Positions 37,120 to 49,843 of a stretch of DNA of 64,000 bases are shown here, in pieces. This stretch comes from Hymenolepis diminuta (lineage: Eukaryota; Platyhelminthes; Cestoda; Cyclophyllidea; Hymenolepididae), in the NCBI GenBank assembly GCA_900708905.1, contig CAADRB010000019.1, positions 1,057,514 to 1,121,513 on the forward strand, read 5' to 3'. Positions within the stretch are counted from its first letter, which is position 1, and every line of letters starts with the position of its first letter. Made by a program: the position numbers and the translations under genes. Under the pieces are notes generated by a model that saw only the letters and a list, made by a program, of their open reading frames with translations, had not been told where the DNA came from and searched no databases.

Positions 37120-40100
37120 CTGGTCTCAGCAAGGCCAGCTTCTTTTGGTCTTCAATATATTAATTTTAATTAATTTAGCTTATCATTTCTCATTTGATAG
37201 AACTTGATAAAAGCTTTTATAGTGTTTTAATTAATTTTATGTAAGCACTTCTTAGAAAACGCATAGGAGGAAAGTCAGAAAATATTTTAGTTTAGATTGG
37301 AACCAAACATATCTCCAATTAAATGAACGCAAAATTAATTTGATGAGATTCTGCACATAAACTGGCTTTTCTGTGAATGAACCAAAAGCACAAAATTGTG
37401 TTCATCTTATTTTAATTTTGACAGAGTAGTGGACTGCTTAATATAAGAAGATATTGAGTCGGAAAGGATTTTTTCCGTATAATATTAACACTTTCAGAAA
37501 TCTTCGTTTGACATGATAATTTTTCTAAATTTCTTAAAGGTCTGTACACAAAGCGAGTACAAGAATATGGAAAAATGAATTTGCTATAGTTAACTCATTG
37601 AAATTAATAATAGATTAATGTTTTTAGAATGTGAATGTCTAGTATATCTGTACTACGTCAAATGTCAAATGCATTTTGTTTACAGTTGTGCTTTGACACG
37701 TTATCATAATAGTCTTGGAATAAATAAAGTTGATTTTTATTGCACGTCAAAGAGCTATTTAATCGGCACTGAAAAAATCAAATATGTTGAAATTTTGGTT
37801 TGCAATCAAGTTTCAGATTAGCAAGTTCTAGAAATCTTTAATCTTGCTAAGGAAAACATTGAGGAATATTTTCCAGATTTCTCGAATTTTATGAAAATCA
37901 ACATACTGATTTAGAATGCAAGTAATATTAACTGATAATTAAGATTTACGAGTCCTTTTGAAATGAGTTGGTGATTTCTACAACAATCAAGAGATTACTC
38001 ATTAGAGAGAGATAAAAGGAAAACAATTTCAGTTTAACAAAAATTCAAACGGTGACTATTATTGCCTAATGAAATGATTGGTTAAATTATTAAAGAAGTG
38101 AAATATCACGATGAATAAACTTTAAGAGTTTTGCTTATGATTAAGTTTCAATCAAATCTGTATTTCAAAATAATTCTTGTTAATTTTCTTTCGACCAGAC
38201 CAAATATATTCGTTCGATTGTAAACAATAGTCGGTTTGTTTTGATAGTGAAAAAAATAGGCCACTTTTTGTCCTTATAAGACTTTTAAATTTGCAGTAGT
38301 TGTGAGTGGGTTGGAGATACTCGTGCTTTTCATAGTGTTCTGGATGATGCTACACAAATCAAATACAAAATTATCTTCTCCTGAAGCTTAGTTCTCTAAA
38401 AGGGATGACACTGACATTTTACTTTAATCTCAAGAATGTTTCCTTTCTAATGTTTATTTAATATCTAAAACCGATATACGCAAGTGATAATTCTCAAAAA
38501 TTACCATGCAAAAATCAATTTTTGAAGCACATCAAACGTTTTAATAAGAATTTGGTGCTTTAAATGAACTATTAAATAGTATTATAGTTTAAATCAAGTC
38601 AAACTAAGTTACAATATTTAATTTTCAGAAAGAATTAATGGTGGGGAACAGTAGATAGAGTAGAGAGGAATTAAGGACAGAGGACAGACAGGGTCTGAGT
38701 AGAAAATCAAGATACCAAAAAAATCTTAGTTTACTGGAGTTTTTTGGATTCATGTTATTCGCCTTTTACGTATTGGATGGTGACCTGATTAAATTTTTAG
38801 AAGTCAAATCTTAAATTGATCAGATATGACTTCCAGGGTCGTACTTGAATTAATGTTTGACAAGTCAAGTGTTCATTTGCAGATTAATTTATTTGAATAG
38901 CTGTCCGTGCATTTTCAATGTGTTTTTCTGTCCTCATGGCCATGATATTTGTTAGATGATACAACCTATACCATTTTTTTTCAATGTCGATCGTTTAAGA
39001 ACGTTTTGATAATATGCATATTTTACTAACAAAAGTACAATCGCTATGGGAAGAAAAAGCGTGACTAAACGCTCTCAATTTTACTCTTATTATTTACGAT
39101 TAAGTTATTAGATCCATAATTCTTAGGACTTATTAATGATTATTCTAAATTAGTTTTCAAGTCCTTGGCGTATAGCCTGTTACGTTTTTGTGAAGAAAAT
39201 GTCACACAATTTTTAGGGCAGTTAAACATCCACCATTAAAATTCTCTCACTTTTGAAAAAAATTATTTTGTATCCCTTCCTTTAGAAGTACTTCATAATG
39301 CGACGTTACTTCATGGACGACTGAGTTGGGCGTAGTATCACGTGCTTTGAGTGGTGGATTGGCTGCATATAGCAGTCAAATTGGGAAATTAATCAAAACT
39401 TCAGTTTATTATAAATTTTTTTTAATATTAAGCTATACGTAATGAATATTTGATAATCAATATATCCAAATATTTTAGTCTGTACGCAAACGCATTTAAC
39501 CTTTTATTTCTTGAAAGTGTAAATTTGTATAAACTTTAAGGTCAAAACATTGTTACGATTTTGAGTAAATATAAGTCTAACCTCTTTGACTGAATTCGTA
39601 TATAAATATGTAACTCCTAAATTAACTGATACCTTATTAGGTAATTTAGGGTGTTGTCTGGTGGTACAATGTCAGGGTGCAACTCGTTTAACCTTGAATG
39701 AATTATTTTGAATAGGGTTTGAAAATAATGTGCTCATAAATTTTCTTACTGCACCGATAATAATAAATAATCGACTGTTTGCTGAAGGTTTGACCATTTT
39801 CTGCTTTAGAAAACTTGTGTTACTATTAATCCTTTCAAAGTAAGTATTTTATCGGAGGAAACATATCATTTTGAGAAATTAACTTTTTAATGCTTTAACT
39901 GTGCCAGGCGTTTATACATAGGTAATCTCGGTCAAATAAGGAGTGGATTATTTAGTGTATTATAAAAAATAATTAAACACTGTACACACATAGGATGAAA
40001 CTTCACAAGTTAAAAATTTAACATTGCCATTTAACTAAGGAAAGGACCTACATGATCCAAGAAATCCCTCTAGCAAAATACTAAAATTTGTCTACAGTTT

Positions 40101-41430
40101 CACCGATGCTTACAGAATAAAGCAGAAAAGAGTGCGATCTTCATTTGAATTCAAGAGGTACCTCCTGGCATATTTAATGTCTAAATGTTTCATCTTATTT
40201 TAATTTTATTCACTTTTTAAGATGTGATTAAGCAAAGGAAAATATTATTTACGGCTATATATATATATATATATATACGTAGATATGTATAATCGGTAAA
40301 GGATCCGCGTGCCTTATGGCATACTCTACTCATCAAACTGTATAAAATCTCTTCGGTGGAGATTAAGTTCTTATTTTATGAAAGACTTAATATTTATTTC
40401 AGTTAATACCTGTGTTTTTTTAAGATTAGTGGTTGCGAAGGTTAAAATGACAGATGCCACTATAGGGCACAGCAACTTCGACTCCAACATAAATAATTCT
40501 CAAAAGTAATTATTTATTTGCCGATGAAGATAAAGAAACTAGACCACTGAACTGCCGATTAAAAACAAAGTCAGCCCAATATTATTGAAGAATATATTAA
40601 TACCCTTACAAAGGTGACCTGCCCAATATATAAAAGAATAAATGTAGAAAATATAATGCAGAGGAAATTTGCGCAAAATACTTCATTATTTTCTCTACGT
40701 AAAAGAAATATTACTCGATAAAATTCCATAATCATTTTAAAATGTCGAAACACTTTATCTACTTTTTAATTCGGGTGCTAACTTTGTGCTATGTTTGCAC
40801 AGATGGCTCAGAGATTTTATAACGTTCATCGTACCAAACTAAATTTTCCCTTTCTTTTGCAAAATAAGTTTGGTTTAGTGGATTGGAAACTTTCCATTCA
40901 TCAATAAAAATTAAGAACAACTAAAGCTCTCAAACTCAGAAACTTTGACCATTTTAACATCAATGAGTATGAAACGAGGCTCATTACAAAAGCTTATACA
41001 TTTATTTGCAGTACCTCGGTCTTGAAGTTACCTTTTACCTACCTTGATAACTACTGTTAAACATGTATAAATTGACTTTCCATATCATGTAAACTACCCT
41101 CTGATTGATCATCTCTGATGAAGCAAGTTAATATAAAGAAAGTCATAGTCATGCTGCACGGTTATAAGTTTTAAGTAGGATTTGAGGTTGTACTTCGTAT
41201 TCCAGCTAGGATTAGCACGATGTCTCATTTCTGCCTATCACTACTATTCAGTTTCTACAAACCTGAAAAAAGCAATGTCATATCATTATAAAATTATTGT
41301 CTCTTTAAAATTGAAATGAGCACTGAAATGATAATCAGAAAAAAATTGTGTGATACTTTAATTATAAATGAAATAGTAAGACCAACCCCTCTTGAATAAA
41401 TTATACCAGTCAATAAGCACTGACACCATA
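37120..41430. other. AT-rich DNA, no supported gene
   Basis: A short purine-rich patch at about 38640-38720 (GAGTAGAGAGGAATTAAGGA) recalls the dispersed repeats at 15.7 and 52.9 kb but is too short to align with confidence. Open frames at 37618-37821 and 40309-40509 have no supporting feature. Confidence 0.4.
40255..40277. repeat. (AT)n microsatellite
   Basis: A run of alternating A and T, about 11 units, is seen directly. It is likely to vary in length between individuals. Confidence 0.9.
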
Positions 41431-41439
41431 GGCTAGCAT

Positions 41440-44400
41440 TTGCTGCATCCAGAAGGCGAGTCGTAAAGTTCGAATTTGGGATCGTAAAGTGCCCATTTAC
41501 TCAATTCCAAAATCTGGAGGGTAGTGGATGTGCGATCATGTCGTGTATTTTATTATCTTGCTTCACTAGATGGGCGGGACTGGCTACTTATAACAATTTC
41601 CGGTCAATCAGCTCTAGACAACATAGCTCAAGCGGAAATTCAAAAGCTTAACTCTGAATTCAAGCGCTTTTGTGAAGATTCTAATGGTCGATTTCTACAG
41701 TTTGGACTCTGGAACATTAGATTCTGTCGCAGCAACTGAAACTCTCACCTACTACGTGTCAACTATCTGAGTGAAAAATTCATCTAGCAGTTCTAACAGA
41801 AACCAAGGCTGCAGAAAAATCAAAAACTAAAGTAATCCCTAGATTTAGTATTTATAATTTCGGATGTAAAAACAGCTTCTCACTAATTGGTGCTGAAGCA
41901 TTTCACACCATTGATTCTGACTTCAAGTTCGTGAAATCAAACCTATTTCTGACTGGTTTGCTAGGATTATAATTGATTTTGACAATATATCTCTGGGTAT
42001 TGTTGCCTGTTTAGCACCAAAAAATTGCTCTTTCTACACTTTATAGAAGGAATTACTCTTTTAGAAAACTGAATGATGTATCGAGAGACGTGAACTGTAA
42101 ATGTGAAAATGCCATCATTATTGGAAATTTTAACTGTCAAATTGATCAGGATTAAATAAACATAGTTAGCTGCTGTACAGACTCAGTGAAGACTACGGAA
42201 ATGGAACAGACATGTCAAGTTTTGTGAAGGAAAATATTTAAGCTGTCAATTATTTTTTCCAAGGACCTAATAAAAAACGGCACATAGAGCACTATTTTTA
42301 ATAACAGACCAAGGTGCTGCCCTTATCTTGTATTCAGCCTCACGGAGAAGTAGAGTCACATTTTCAATGTACAAAAATTTAGAGAGCCAGATGCAAGCTC
42401 TAGTCAGTAATTGGTTTAATCAAATTTTAGAATCGAAGCTACACCAAAAAGGTCACATAGACATAAACTGAACAAAAATTTGGCAATAGAATAATGGAAT
42501 TGACCTCATATCAAAGCAAAACTGCCAATACTAAGAAATGCTTAAAAAGACAATCCTGAAACACAAGGACTTGGAATATACCACTATGATAAATGTCGAC
42601 AAAATTTCCGAAAGTTTTGATTATTAATGGACCTGGAAAAGCCAATAACTTAATTTGAAAGTTCTGCTAATAACATCTCGAACATGGTATAATTAGAAAC
42701 TATATGTATAAATACATGTATATATCTTTAATCCTAGATCTCTGGCCAAGTCCAATGTAATGTAAACATAAAAGAAATACATAAAGATATAATTCCAGCA
42801 CTGGACAAGTAAAAAGAGCTAAAAGGAAATCGAAAAATTTAAAACTTCTGGGGCTAGTGGCTTGCGATATGAACTTATTAAGTGGAACGGATCATCATTA
42901 CTTACTGAAGTTATTCAACCATTGTTGGCAGGAGAGAATTCCTATATCCCGATGAGTGCTGAATTAATCAGGAAGGGAGTAAGAACGGAGTCAGCTAACT
43001 GTTGAAGTATTTTTCTTTTTGATATGGTGAGGAAATCTTTTGTATCGATGGTCTATAAATGGCTTAATTTGCATAAAAGTGAAAGAATATCAAATACACA
43101 ACACGAAAATCTTGCTGGAACTTCCACAAACAAGATACCCTTGCAGTAAGAGCAATATTTTATGAGGCTATTAATCAGCAATGAACAATGGTACCTATAT
43201 TTGTTGACTCAGAAGGCTTTTGATTCACTAACCATCCTTACAATTTTAACAGGACAGTGTAAAACAAAGCTGCCTTGGAACAAAGTCAACTTCTTCATAC
43301 AACTCCTAAGCGTTCTCGAAGGCCATATAAAAGATTCAAGTAAAGTATTTTTTAAGGATATACGAAGGTCAAATGCTAATCAATATAGTATTTCAACTTA
43401 TATTTGAGGATTTTAATACAATCTATAGGGATCTGAAATCTAGACGCTGGAGTTTTGCAGGGTACAAGTGGTCAGTGGGCACTTAGAATGTGCAGATAAC
43501 TTGTGTCTTATAGCTAATTCGATTGAGCTGCTTATTACAAATTTGATAAGTGTCAATTGGGAGGGAATAATTATAGGAAATATTTACTATTTTCCCTTGA
43601 CGAAATTAAAACTACATTTTATACTTTCTTCCCATTAATACTGAAATAATGACGAACGCTTAATTTTTTATTTGAACTAATAGGAATTACACTATACTGT
43701 ACATCGTTTGGGCTGAACTGTAATACGTCTTCGCTATTACAACGGGAGCTTATATCTTTCCCTTATCTGGTTGGTACTTTGGCTTGTAAATCGTAAAAAT
43801 TGGTCATGCTGAAGAATTCTTATGGAAATGCAAATTAACACCAGACAAATATGCAATGACATTGGTGCATAAAAATAGCGAGGATGTAAGTAGGTTTAGA
43901 TCTGGAAGAGTCATATTTTCAGTTGGATGAGTACAGGATTTATTGAGTGAGTTACTTTACATTGCTTGGCTCTCTTGTGAGTAAAAAGGGCCCAGCGAAT
44001 AATGTTACAAGACTTCATACCATGATGACAAAAGTCAGCGAATGATGCTCAGATCAATTCCTAGATCAAAAGTTCTTTCGATTACAGCTAAAGCAAAATT
44101 GTCTCAGCATTCGTCGTCTACCGCAAAGCGGATGATAGTAAATTGAAGGGTGTCCAGAAAACAACTCGGAGTATGGTGCTAGGCCTGTACGGCAGACGAC
44201 AAATGAGTGTAGAAGTGCTGGGAGAGAAATTCCTCTTAGATTCCTTGCCACACGATTACAGAGGCGTAGGCTTAAACTCAAGGCTATTGTGCGCAAATTG
44301 GTCAATGCAATAACTGCACTTTAGTGAATTGCTAGTTACCGATACTGGAAAAATCGGAAGATTCTCATGCATAGAGCTAGGTTAAAAAGCATCGTGAAGA

Positions 44401-44520
44401 GTTGAAACAGGTGTCCGATAGGAAGGAGAGTGCGATTTGAATGCAGAATCCTACTAAGTAGGTTATCTTTCACTTTCTAGAACGTCAGACACAGATAGAA
44501 GGGGTAAGAAAAAGGATTAG
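41440..44520 (+). mobile_element. Decayed LINE with endonuclease and reverse transcriptase, copy B
   Basis: The order on the plus strand is that of an APE-type non-LTR retrotransposon. A leader (SALDNIAQAEIQKLNSEFKR) runs into FLQFGLWNIRFCRSN, the usual start of the endonuclease (about 41.69 kb). LTETKAAEKS-like sequence follows, then NYSFRKLNDVSRDVNC with IIIGNFNCQI (the GDFN block) at about 42.05-42.15 kb. The reverse transcriptase pieces are ASGLRYELIKWNGSSLLTEV (about 42.86 kb), HENLAGTSTNK, IFVDSEGF/DSLTI, CADNLCLIANSIELL (about 43.49 kb) and LGSLVSKKGPANNVTRLHTM. RSMVLGLYGRRQMSVEVLGE closes the series. Stops and frameshifts throughout, and Asn for the second catalytic Asp, make it dead. 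It keeps about 1.5 kb of 5' sequence that copy A lacks, and lacks the clear zinc-finger tail that copy A keeps. Ends are approximate. Confidence 0.75.
43223..44275 (+). repeat. Near-identical core of an inverted LINE pair (right arm)
   Basis: This is the partner of 3225-4277 in opposite orientation. The five differences I see are at 43264, 43280, 44211, 44229 and 44251. The gap between arms is 38,945 bases. At the left border copy B reads GGCTTTTGATTCACTAACC where copy A has GTCTTTAATTCACTAACC. At the right border the two part company directly after GGCGTAGGCTTAA. Confidence 0.9.
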
Positions 44521-44739
44521 CGTGCATGATTTCCTTAATAATGTGATTGTTATATGACATTGCATTAATATCCCACTTTACAAATTGTGTTATTGATATT
44601 TCCAGTTACATATGTTTACTACAATGAATACAGCCCTTTGTGCTTTAGCAAGCGGTTTAAGGAGAATCGTGAGTACCTTATATTGAAATAAATTTTAATT
44701 TAATTGAAAAACATAAAATTTTACGCCATTCTATTTAGC

Positions 44740-44958
44740 CGCCTTTAAAGCTTAATCTTGAGGTGGCTCCGTAGATATACTGGACAATATATTAGAAAGA
44801 TAAATTTTGACTTTCGATTTAAAAACGACTACATATTCATTGACGAAAGTGTGTGCAACGTTGCTCCCTCTTCGGTTACCATTTCTTTTACGGAATTTTA
44901 CGACATTATTAAAAGTGAGAATCCGATTGAAAGATTAGTATTCTACCGAATACATTAG
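44740..44958 (+). other. Protein-like open frame, unrecognised
   Basis: A frame without ATG start stays open for about 70 codons and reads RWLRRYTGQYIRKINFDFRF, then KNDYIFIDESVCNVAPSS, ending PIERLVFYRIH. An acceptor-like CTATTTAG precedes it. The YIFIDES string vaguely recalls DDE transposases, but no other transposase block is seen around it. It lies directly behind LINE copy B. It is most likely a relic. Confidence 0.2.
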
Positions 44959-45396
44959 TGCACACATTTGCAAATTGAATAGATTAGGTCATATCTGATT
45001 TAAGAGTTGATTTGTTTATGTAAGACAGTTACCGAGGCATATTACTGAGGCAAAAGCGTCTGGCTAGAATTTTGGCGACAAATGTGTTTTGAACCGTCCT
45101 CATGAAGTCGGATCTTGTTGGGCTGTGTATGTATCTAGAAAACCCATTCCGAAAAAGTTCTTTTTACTTTAGCACTATAACTTTCTCCACTTTAAATTAA
45201 GTAAACTATCGAACATCTTATTTAACATTTTCCACCAGTTATCGCACATTATCATTTTTAATTTATCCATGTTATTTCGCCCCCCAGTTAACATCTATCC
45301 TTTACTTAACTAGAAATTGTCCTGTTTTATCAAAATTAGGAGATTACAAATTTTATAGCACGTTAATATAGTTTATTTTGCATTGGAAGGTACTCA

Positions 45397-45693
45397 TTAG
45401 GTATGGTCGTTAATTATATAATAGTTCCATGTACATAAGGTAAATAAAAGGTAGAAGTGCAGAAATAAATTATTGTAGATAAAATGTACTTTGGCATGGG
45501 GATAATTGTCCGGATTAGAAAATCTAAAACTCTTCATGCTTTTTTGTCGGGAAATCTGAACCCGCTGTAAAATATCCTTTTCACCAAAATACGGAAGCGA
45601 TATTGTTGGCATAATTGGAATCATTAATTGGCCGAGCATTTCCGGTTTTGCAATTCTAATTGCATCGCAATTCTTTCTAATATATCTTGCCAT
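45397..45693 (-). pseudogene. Exon-like segment, copy 1 of a local duplicate
   Basis: An ATG-started frame of 98 residues begins MARYIRKNCDAIRIAKPEML and continues GQLMIPIMPTISLPYFGEKD before becoming Phe/Tyr-rich noise. The first 30 residues align with the minus-strand frame at 48.4-48.5 kb: Y-I, N-C, A, I-A, G-Q and P are shared, giving 11 of 30 identities plus several conservative changes. The DNA match is ungapped for about 74 bases at roughly 65 per cent. The same DNA on the plus strand can also encode a hydrophobic Trp-Pro segment conserved between the copies, so the true frame, if any, is not settled. I do not recognise the family. A stop lies one codon upstream of the ATG in this copy only. 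Confidence 0.3.
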
Positions 45694-46115
45694 ATGTTAC
45701 GATAACCAATTAGAGATAGTTTGTATGCTTTGATTTTACTTTGAAAGCCTTATAATTGACCACAGTGTGAGTTCAACATTCAGCACCAGTAATATATCTC
45801 GTTGAAACTTGTGAAACTACTTCTTTCTATAATCGAGTTCGCAACCATTGATAAAACCGACAAAGAAGGCCCAATCACCTGCCGTACTCTTTCAAAGTGA
45901 CAGTTATTCCTGAATTTATTTGATTCAGATGTTCCAGTGCAACTTACATAGGACACACATATCGGCCTTTGGGACAAGCTAGAATTTGATTAACATGAAC
46001 TAGCAATCTAAGGCTACTCAATTTATTTTGTCTTTTATTGACTAAGAACGGACGCCTTTTTGCAAAGCACTAAGCCTAATTCTTTAATACAATGTGTATT
46101 AAAACCATATATTAT

Positions 46116-46321
46116 ATATCAAATTCTACATATATGCTCCATAATTGAAACCAGATTCCCAATCATCAATGATATTTTGTTTAACCCAATCAAATCTTCT
46201 ATTCTCAAGGTCAATGTTGCAAAATCGTTCACTGAATTGTTTATATAAATGAAATCGGCAGATGCCGCTGTCTCACACACCGACACATCTTTTAGAAGTA
46301 TACAAAAATAGTGATCTTTGG
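46116..46321 (-). other. Possible terminal exon, unrecognised
   Basis: TATCTCTGTTTCAG|CC at about 46322 is a good splice acceptor on the minus strand. The frame after it stays open for about 67 codons and reads KDHYFCILLKDVSVCETAAS, then DFIYINNSVNDFATLTLRIE, ending SIMEHICRI before a stop. The content is protein-like but no donor-bearing upstream exon and no family were recognised. It lies between the two copies of the duplicated segment and may belong to the same lost gene. Confidence 0.22.
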
Positions 46322-47390
46322 CTGAAACAGAGATATGAAATATGGACAAAACCGTGGACATCATTAGAATATTGAAATTTTAATTTGGACTAAATATCTT
46401 TCCTTTGCTGAAAGACCTACTTGCATGGTTAGAATAATTAGTTCAGTCGTAAAATCGAGACTAAGAACCACTATAATACAAATTTTGTTTAAGATTAGGC
46501 AGATAACTTATAAAAATACGGAATTAAAACGGAATTGTAATAATTAAACTGATGGTTTCACCATAGCATTATGATTTTTTGGCATTTTTAAAGAAAATAT
46601 AGTGGAAGCACATTCAAGATGCAACAAACTTTTGTGAATGCATTTTGTGAATAGTTGTCATTTTCTAAATCCGCTGAATGTTTTAATTCACTTTTTACCT
46701 ACTAACATAAATTCAATTGTCAATTCAGTTTTCTGCTGACTTTACTGTTTTTGCGCAGTTTGAACACAGACTCAGTGAAGTTCATTATCTGCACGTTAAA
46801 GCTGACTTCATGCCAACTATACTCTCTTAAGTCATAAACAAATGTTATGCTTTACGCAGCGTTCATTGATAAAACATTACACACTATGTGCTATACATTG
46901 TGAAATATGGATTTCCAAGTTAGCCCTAAAGAACTGCAGCTATTTTCCCATGGAAAACCTCATTTTAGGAAAAATAAGGTATGCTAATGCTTTTTATTGG
47001 TCAAAATATTGTGTACCCCCATCTGCAGCCCTCCTTTCGTCTTAATTACAATGTTTTGGAATTCTAACTTTTCATGCGTTTTAGAGTAATCTTCTTTAAA
47101 ATCCATTTGGTGGAGTCAATTCCCGTCTTTTTTTCACTAAATTGTTACTACTTTTCACGCAGATCTAACTTTGATTTGTAAAGTTTATTTTATGATCATA
47201 AAATTTTATTTTATCCTGACTTGTCACAATCAAATCTTTAAATGTAATGAAGGTTTCGTACGCTTTGAATTTTATATAAAATGTGGTCAGAAACTTAGTT
47301 TGAACTAAGGAGTCTTATTAGTGGTATATCTGAAATATAAAATAGATGAAATATATTATGGCGGCATCTTGACACAACTGTTTTATATTT

Positions 47391-47453
47391 TCTGGCGCGT
47401 AAGCTCTCCTTCCCTGAAATTGTAAACGTTTACACGACCAACTTTGGCGCGAA
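47391..47453. promoter_or_regulatory. Two E2F-like sites around a perfect palindrome
   Basis: TCTGGCGCGT at 47391-47400 and TTTGGCGCGAA at 47443-47453 fit the TTTSGCGC pattern of E2F binding sites. Between them TGTAAACGTTTACA at 47421-47434 is a perfect 14-bp palindrome. CpG content is locally higher. Whether any gene starts here is unknown: exon-like sequence lies on both sides (45.4-46.3 kb and 48.4 kb). This is a motif observation only. Confidence 0.25.
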
Positions 47454-48371
47454 TGTCAGGTTAACTATTTACAGGTTAACGACCCCCTGAAGATGTGTTT
47501 ATGTGAACCCCAGTTTCGTCTTCATATATAATTATATGAAATTTAGTATTTCAGTTTTTATGACTCTGATTTGCAGAGAGCTTCTTTACCTTTTCCCCCA
47601 ACATATAATTTTTGGGTTATTTTGTAAATTATTCCGCAATTGTTATTGACTTTTAACATTAAATTCATCTTTAAAAATATAAATTATCAGACAACTTGCA
47701 AAATATCCATTGCAAAATTACTATGCAGATCATAATGGGTAGCCTATTTATAGCTGGATAATGGGGATAGGATCTTGGATTAACTGACAACCACTAATTG
47801 GTCAAATTTCCAGACTTGCCCTATTAATTTTGGTGTTTTCCAGATTCTTTGACTTACTTTTAACGGGTGGGTTAGATGGTAATCAGATCTTACAAAATGG
47901 ATTTCATAAACACCCTGAAAATTTCAGAGTCATTTTCATTCACGAAAATTTAATATTTGCGCACTGTCGGAGTTTTGATAAAATGCTTTACATATGAAGA
48001 CAATTTTGCAAGATCAATGTTGGACTTAAACTTCCAAATTTGCTTTTTTTCTTCCTTAATAAATATTGGATTGAAAGCTTTGTACTCTCTCTAAGCCGTA
48101 TTGTTGATGCGGACTAAATAATAATGAAATGCTGAAAGGACTGATTAATTATATTTTCCTCATAGGAATGATAAGTTATTCGACTGTTGAATATCAAACT
48201 ATAATTTTGCTTTCATAATGGCGGACGTTTTTAATTCGATTTCCATTCTGCAGTAAGAAGCAGAGTCGCGCATATGTGGTTTGTGCCGATACTGTTTTCA
48301 GTGCAGACACCAATGTGATGGTAGTTCTACGTGTTTCAACGATAAAGGTAATGAATGTTCTATTGAAACGA

Positions 48372-48545
48372 TTACATGGACACAAATGGAACTGCTATTT
48401 GGCCGTTTTCTGCCGCCCTAGCAATTTGCATTGCATTGCAATTTTCGTTAATATAATTAGCAGAGGTAATTGTTAGAAACTTTGCGCTATTGTAATGTTG
48501 TGGAAATGTAATAAACACGTGTCGAATATATTTAAATTTTCCCTT
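48372..48545 (-). pseudogene. Exon-like segment, copy 2 of a local duplicate
   Basis: The minus-strand frame is open for 57 codons and reads KGKFKYIRHVFITFPQHYNS, then AKFLTITSANYINENCNAMQ, then IARAAENGQIAVPFVSM before a TAA. It has no ATG at its start. It aligns with the segment at 45.6 kb through YI..NC.A..IA.....GQ...P. The pattern of a Tyr, an Asn-Cys and a hydrophobic strand ending in Pro loosely recalls the later part of TIR-type domains, but this is a guess and no other TIR block is visible. On the opposite strand a Cys-rich frame (CGLCRYCFQCRHQC) ends at a stop, which I regard as the weaker reading. Confidence 0.3.
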
Positions 48546-48559
48546 TTAAATGCGGAAGG

Positions 48560-49840
48560 AATTATTAGTTCATGTAATTGCAATGATGAGAGGACAAATA
48601 TTTTAGAGAATTATGGCAAAGTGTGTAAATATTGGCCAAGCTAAATGGAATCATTTATTTGAATATTACATTATTATACTATAGCATTAGCAGCTGAAGA
48701 TTAACCAAAGAAATTAGTCAACATGGAATGAACTCTTTGCTTTACGAATTATCAAGGGTCTAAAAAACATCTTAAGAAATTGTCAAGGCTTGACGCAATA
48801 ATTTGGCCGTAAAATTCGACACATGGAGAAATATGGGCTGACAAAAAGAACCAGAAGGCTTATTTGACCTTTAATTTTTAAACTAAAATAACTTGAGAAC
48901 CTAAAAGTGTTTATTCTGATATCCTGGGATTTAAGTAATCGTGATCACTAGAAAAAAAATTAAGTGGGTATCTTTAAGAGGAGAAATGAATTGAGGAAGC
49001 AAGACCGACCATCATAATCAAACAATAAAAGATAAGAATTTGCCTTAATCCAGGGCATGAATCGTAATATCTGAATTTTAGAATGTGAACTCTCTAATAA
49101 GCAAATATTATACAGTTCGAATCCAAAATCAGATGAAGTAAGACTCTTTGATATCTTGACTTCACCCTTAAAATCATCTCGATTCCTTCCTATTTATTGT
49201 TTATAGGATTTACCGTCAGCCTATTTTAGTTGCTTTCTATAAGGAAAAATTTACTTGCTTGTATTACTCTGGCTAGTAAGACTGAAAAAATGACCAAATG
49301 GCTGAAAATCATGTCAGTGTCATAAAGGTCACCACTTGACTGACACATATGTAGTCAATTAACTACGTCAATGTAGTAAATATGTATTTATATTTCTTTC
49401 CTCAGCTAATGCTTTAAATGAATTGTCTGTCGCTTAAAGATCAAAACCCAGCAAAGTTCTGTTTCATGTCGGCCGTTACTTAAATAATGTTGGTAAATGT
49501 TGGCAGCCTGGTTTGAATTAGAGACATTGGGGGTGGGGAGGGAGTGAGATTTAAGCACCGGTGACCTAATCGGGTGAAGTTTTTATCTTTTGTCTACTTA
49601 ACTGGGTAAACAGCATGATTCATCAGTATGCAATGAATATCTATTAATGAATATAAAACAGGGCTACAAGGTAAACTTAGATCTACAGATATTAATACCG
49701 AATCGGAATTTAGAGAGAGATACCAGGACAAGAGAGGCATCAAGATTTAATTCCCTACAAGTGAAGATATCTAAATATCCTTTCTATCTTCTCACATCTA
49801 ATAATCCATTTATATCACTTTCAAATGCAACAAATGGAAA
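48560..49840. other. AT-rich DNA, no gene seen
   Basis: AGTTCGAATCC at 49114-49124 is a perfect tRNA-type box B, but no box A lies at a workable distance upstream. A short G-rich run (GGGGGTGGGGAGGGAG) lies near 49530. No supported coding sequence. Confidence 0.4.
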
Positions 49841-49843
49841 AAC

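Noticed and set aside
48254..48420. Plus-strand Cys-rich frame (CGLCRYCFQCRHQC) leading towards a hydrophobic segment, like a receptor stalk
   Set aside because: The frame hits a stop before the hydrophobic segment, which lies in another frame, and the duplicate at 45.6 kb has no matching Cys pattern.
49114..49124. AGTTCGAATCC as box B of a tRNA or SINE
   Set aside because: No box A is found 30-60 bases upstream and no stems form.
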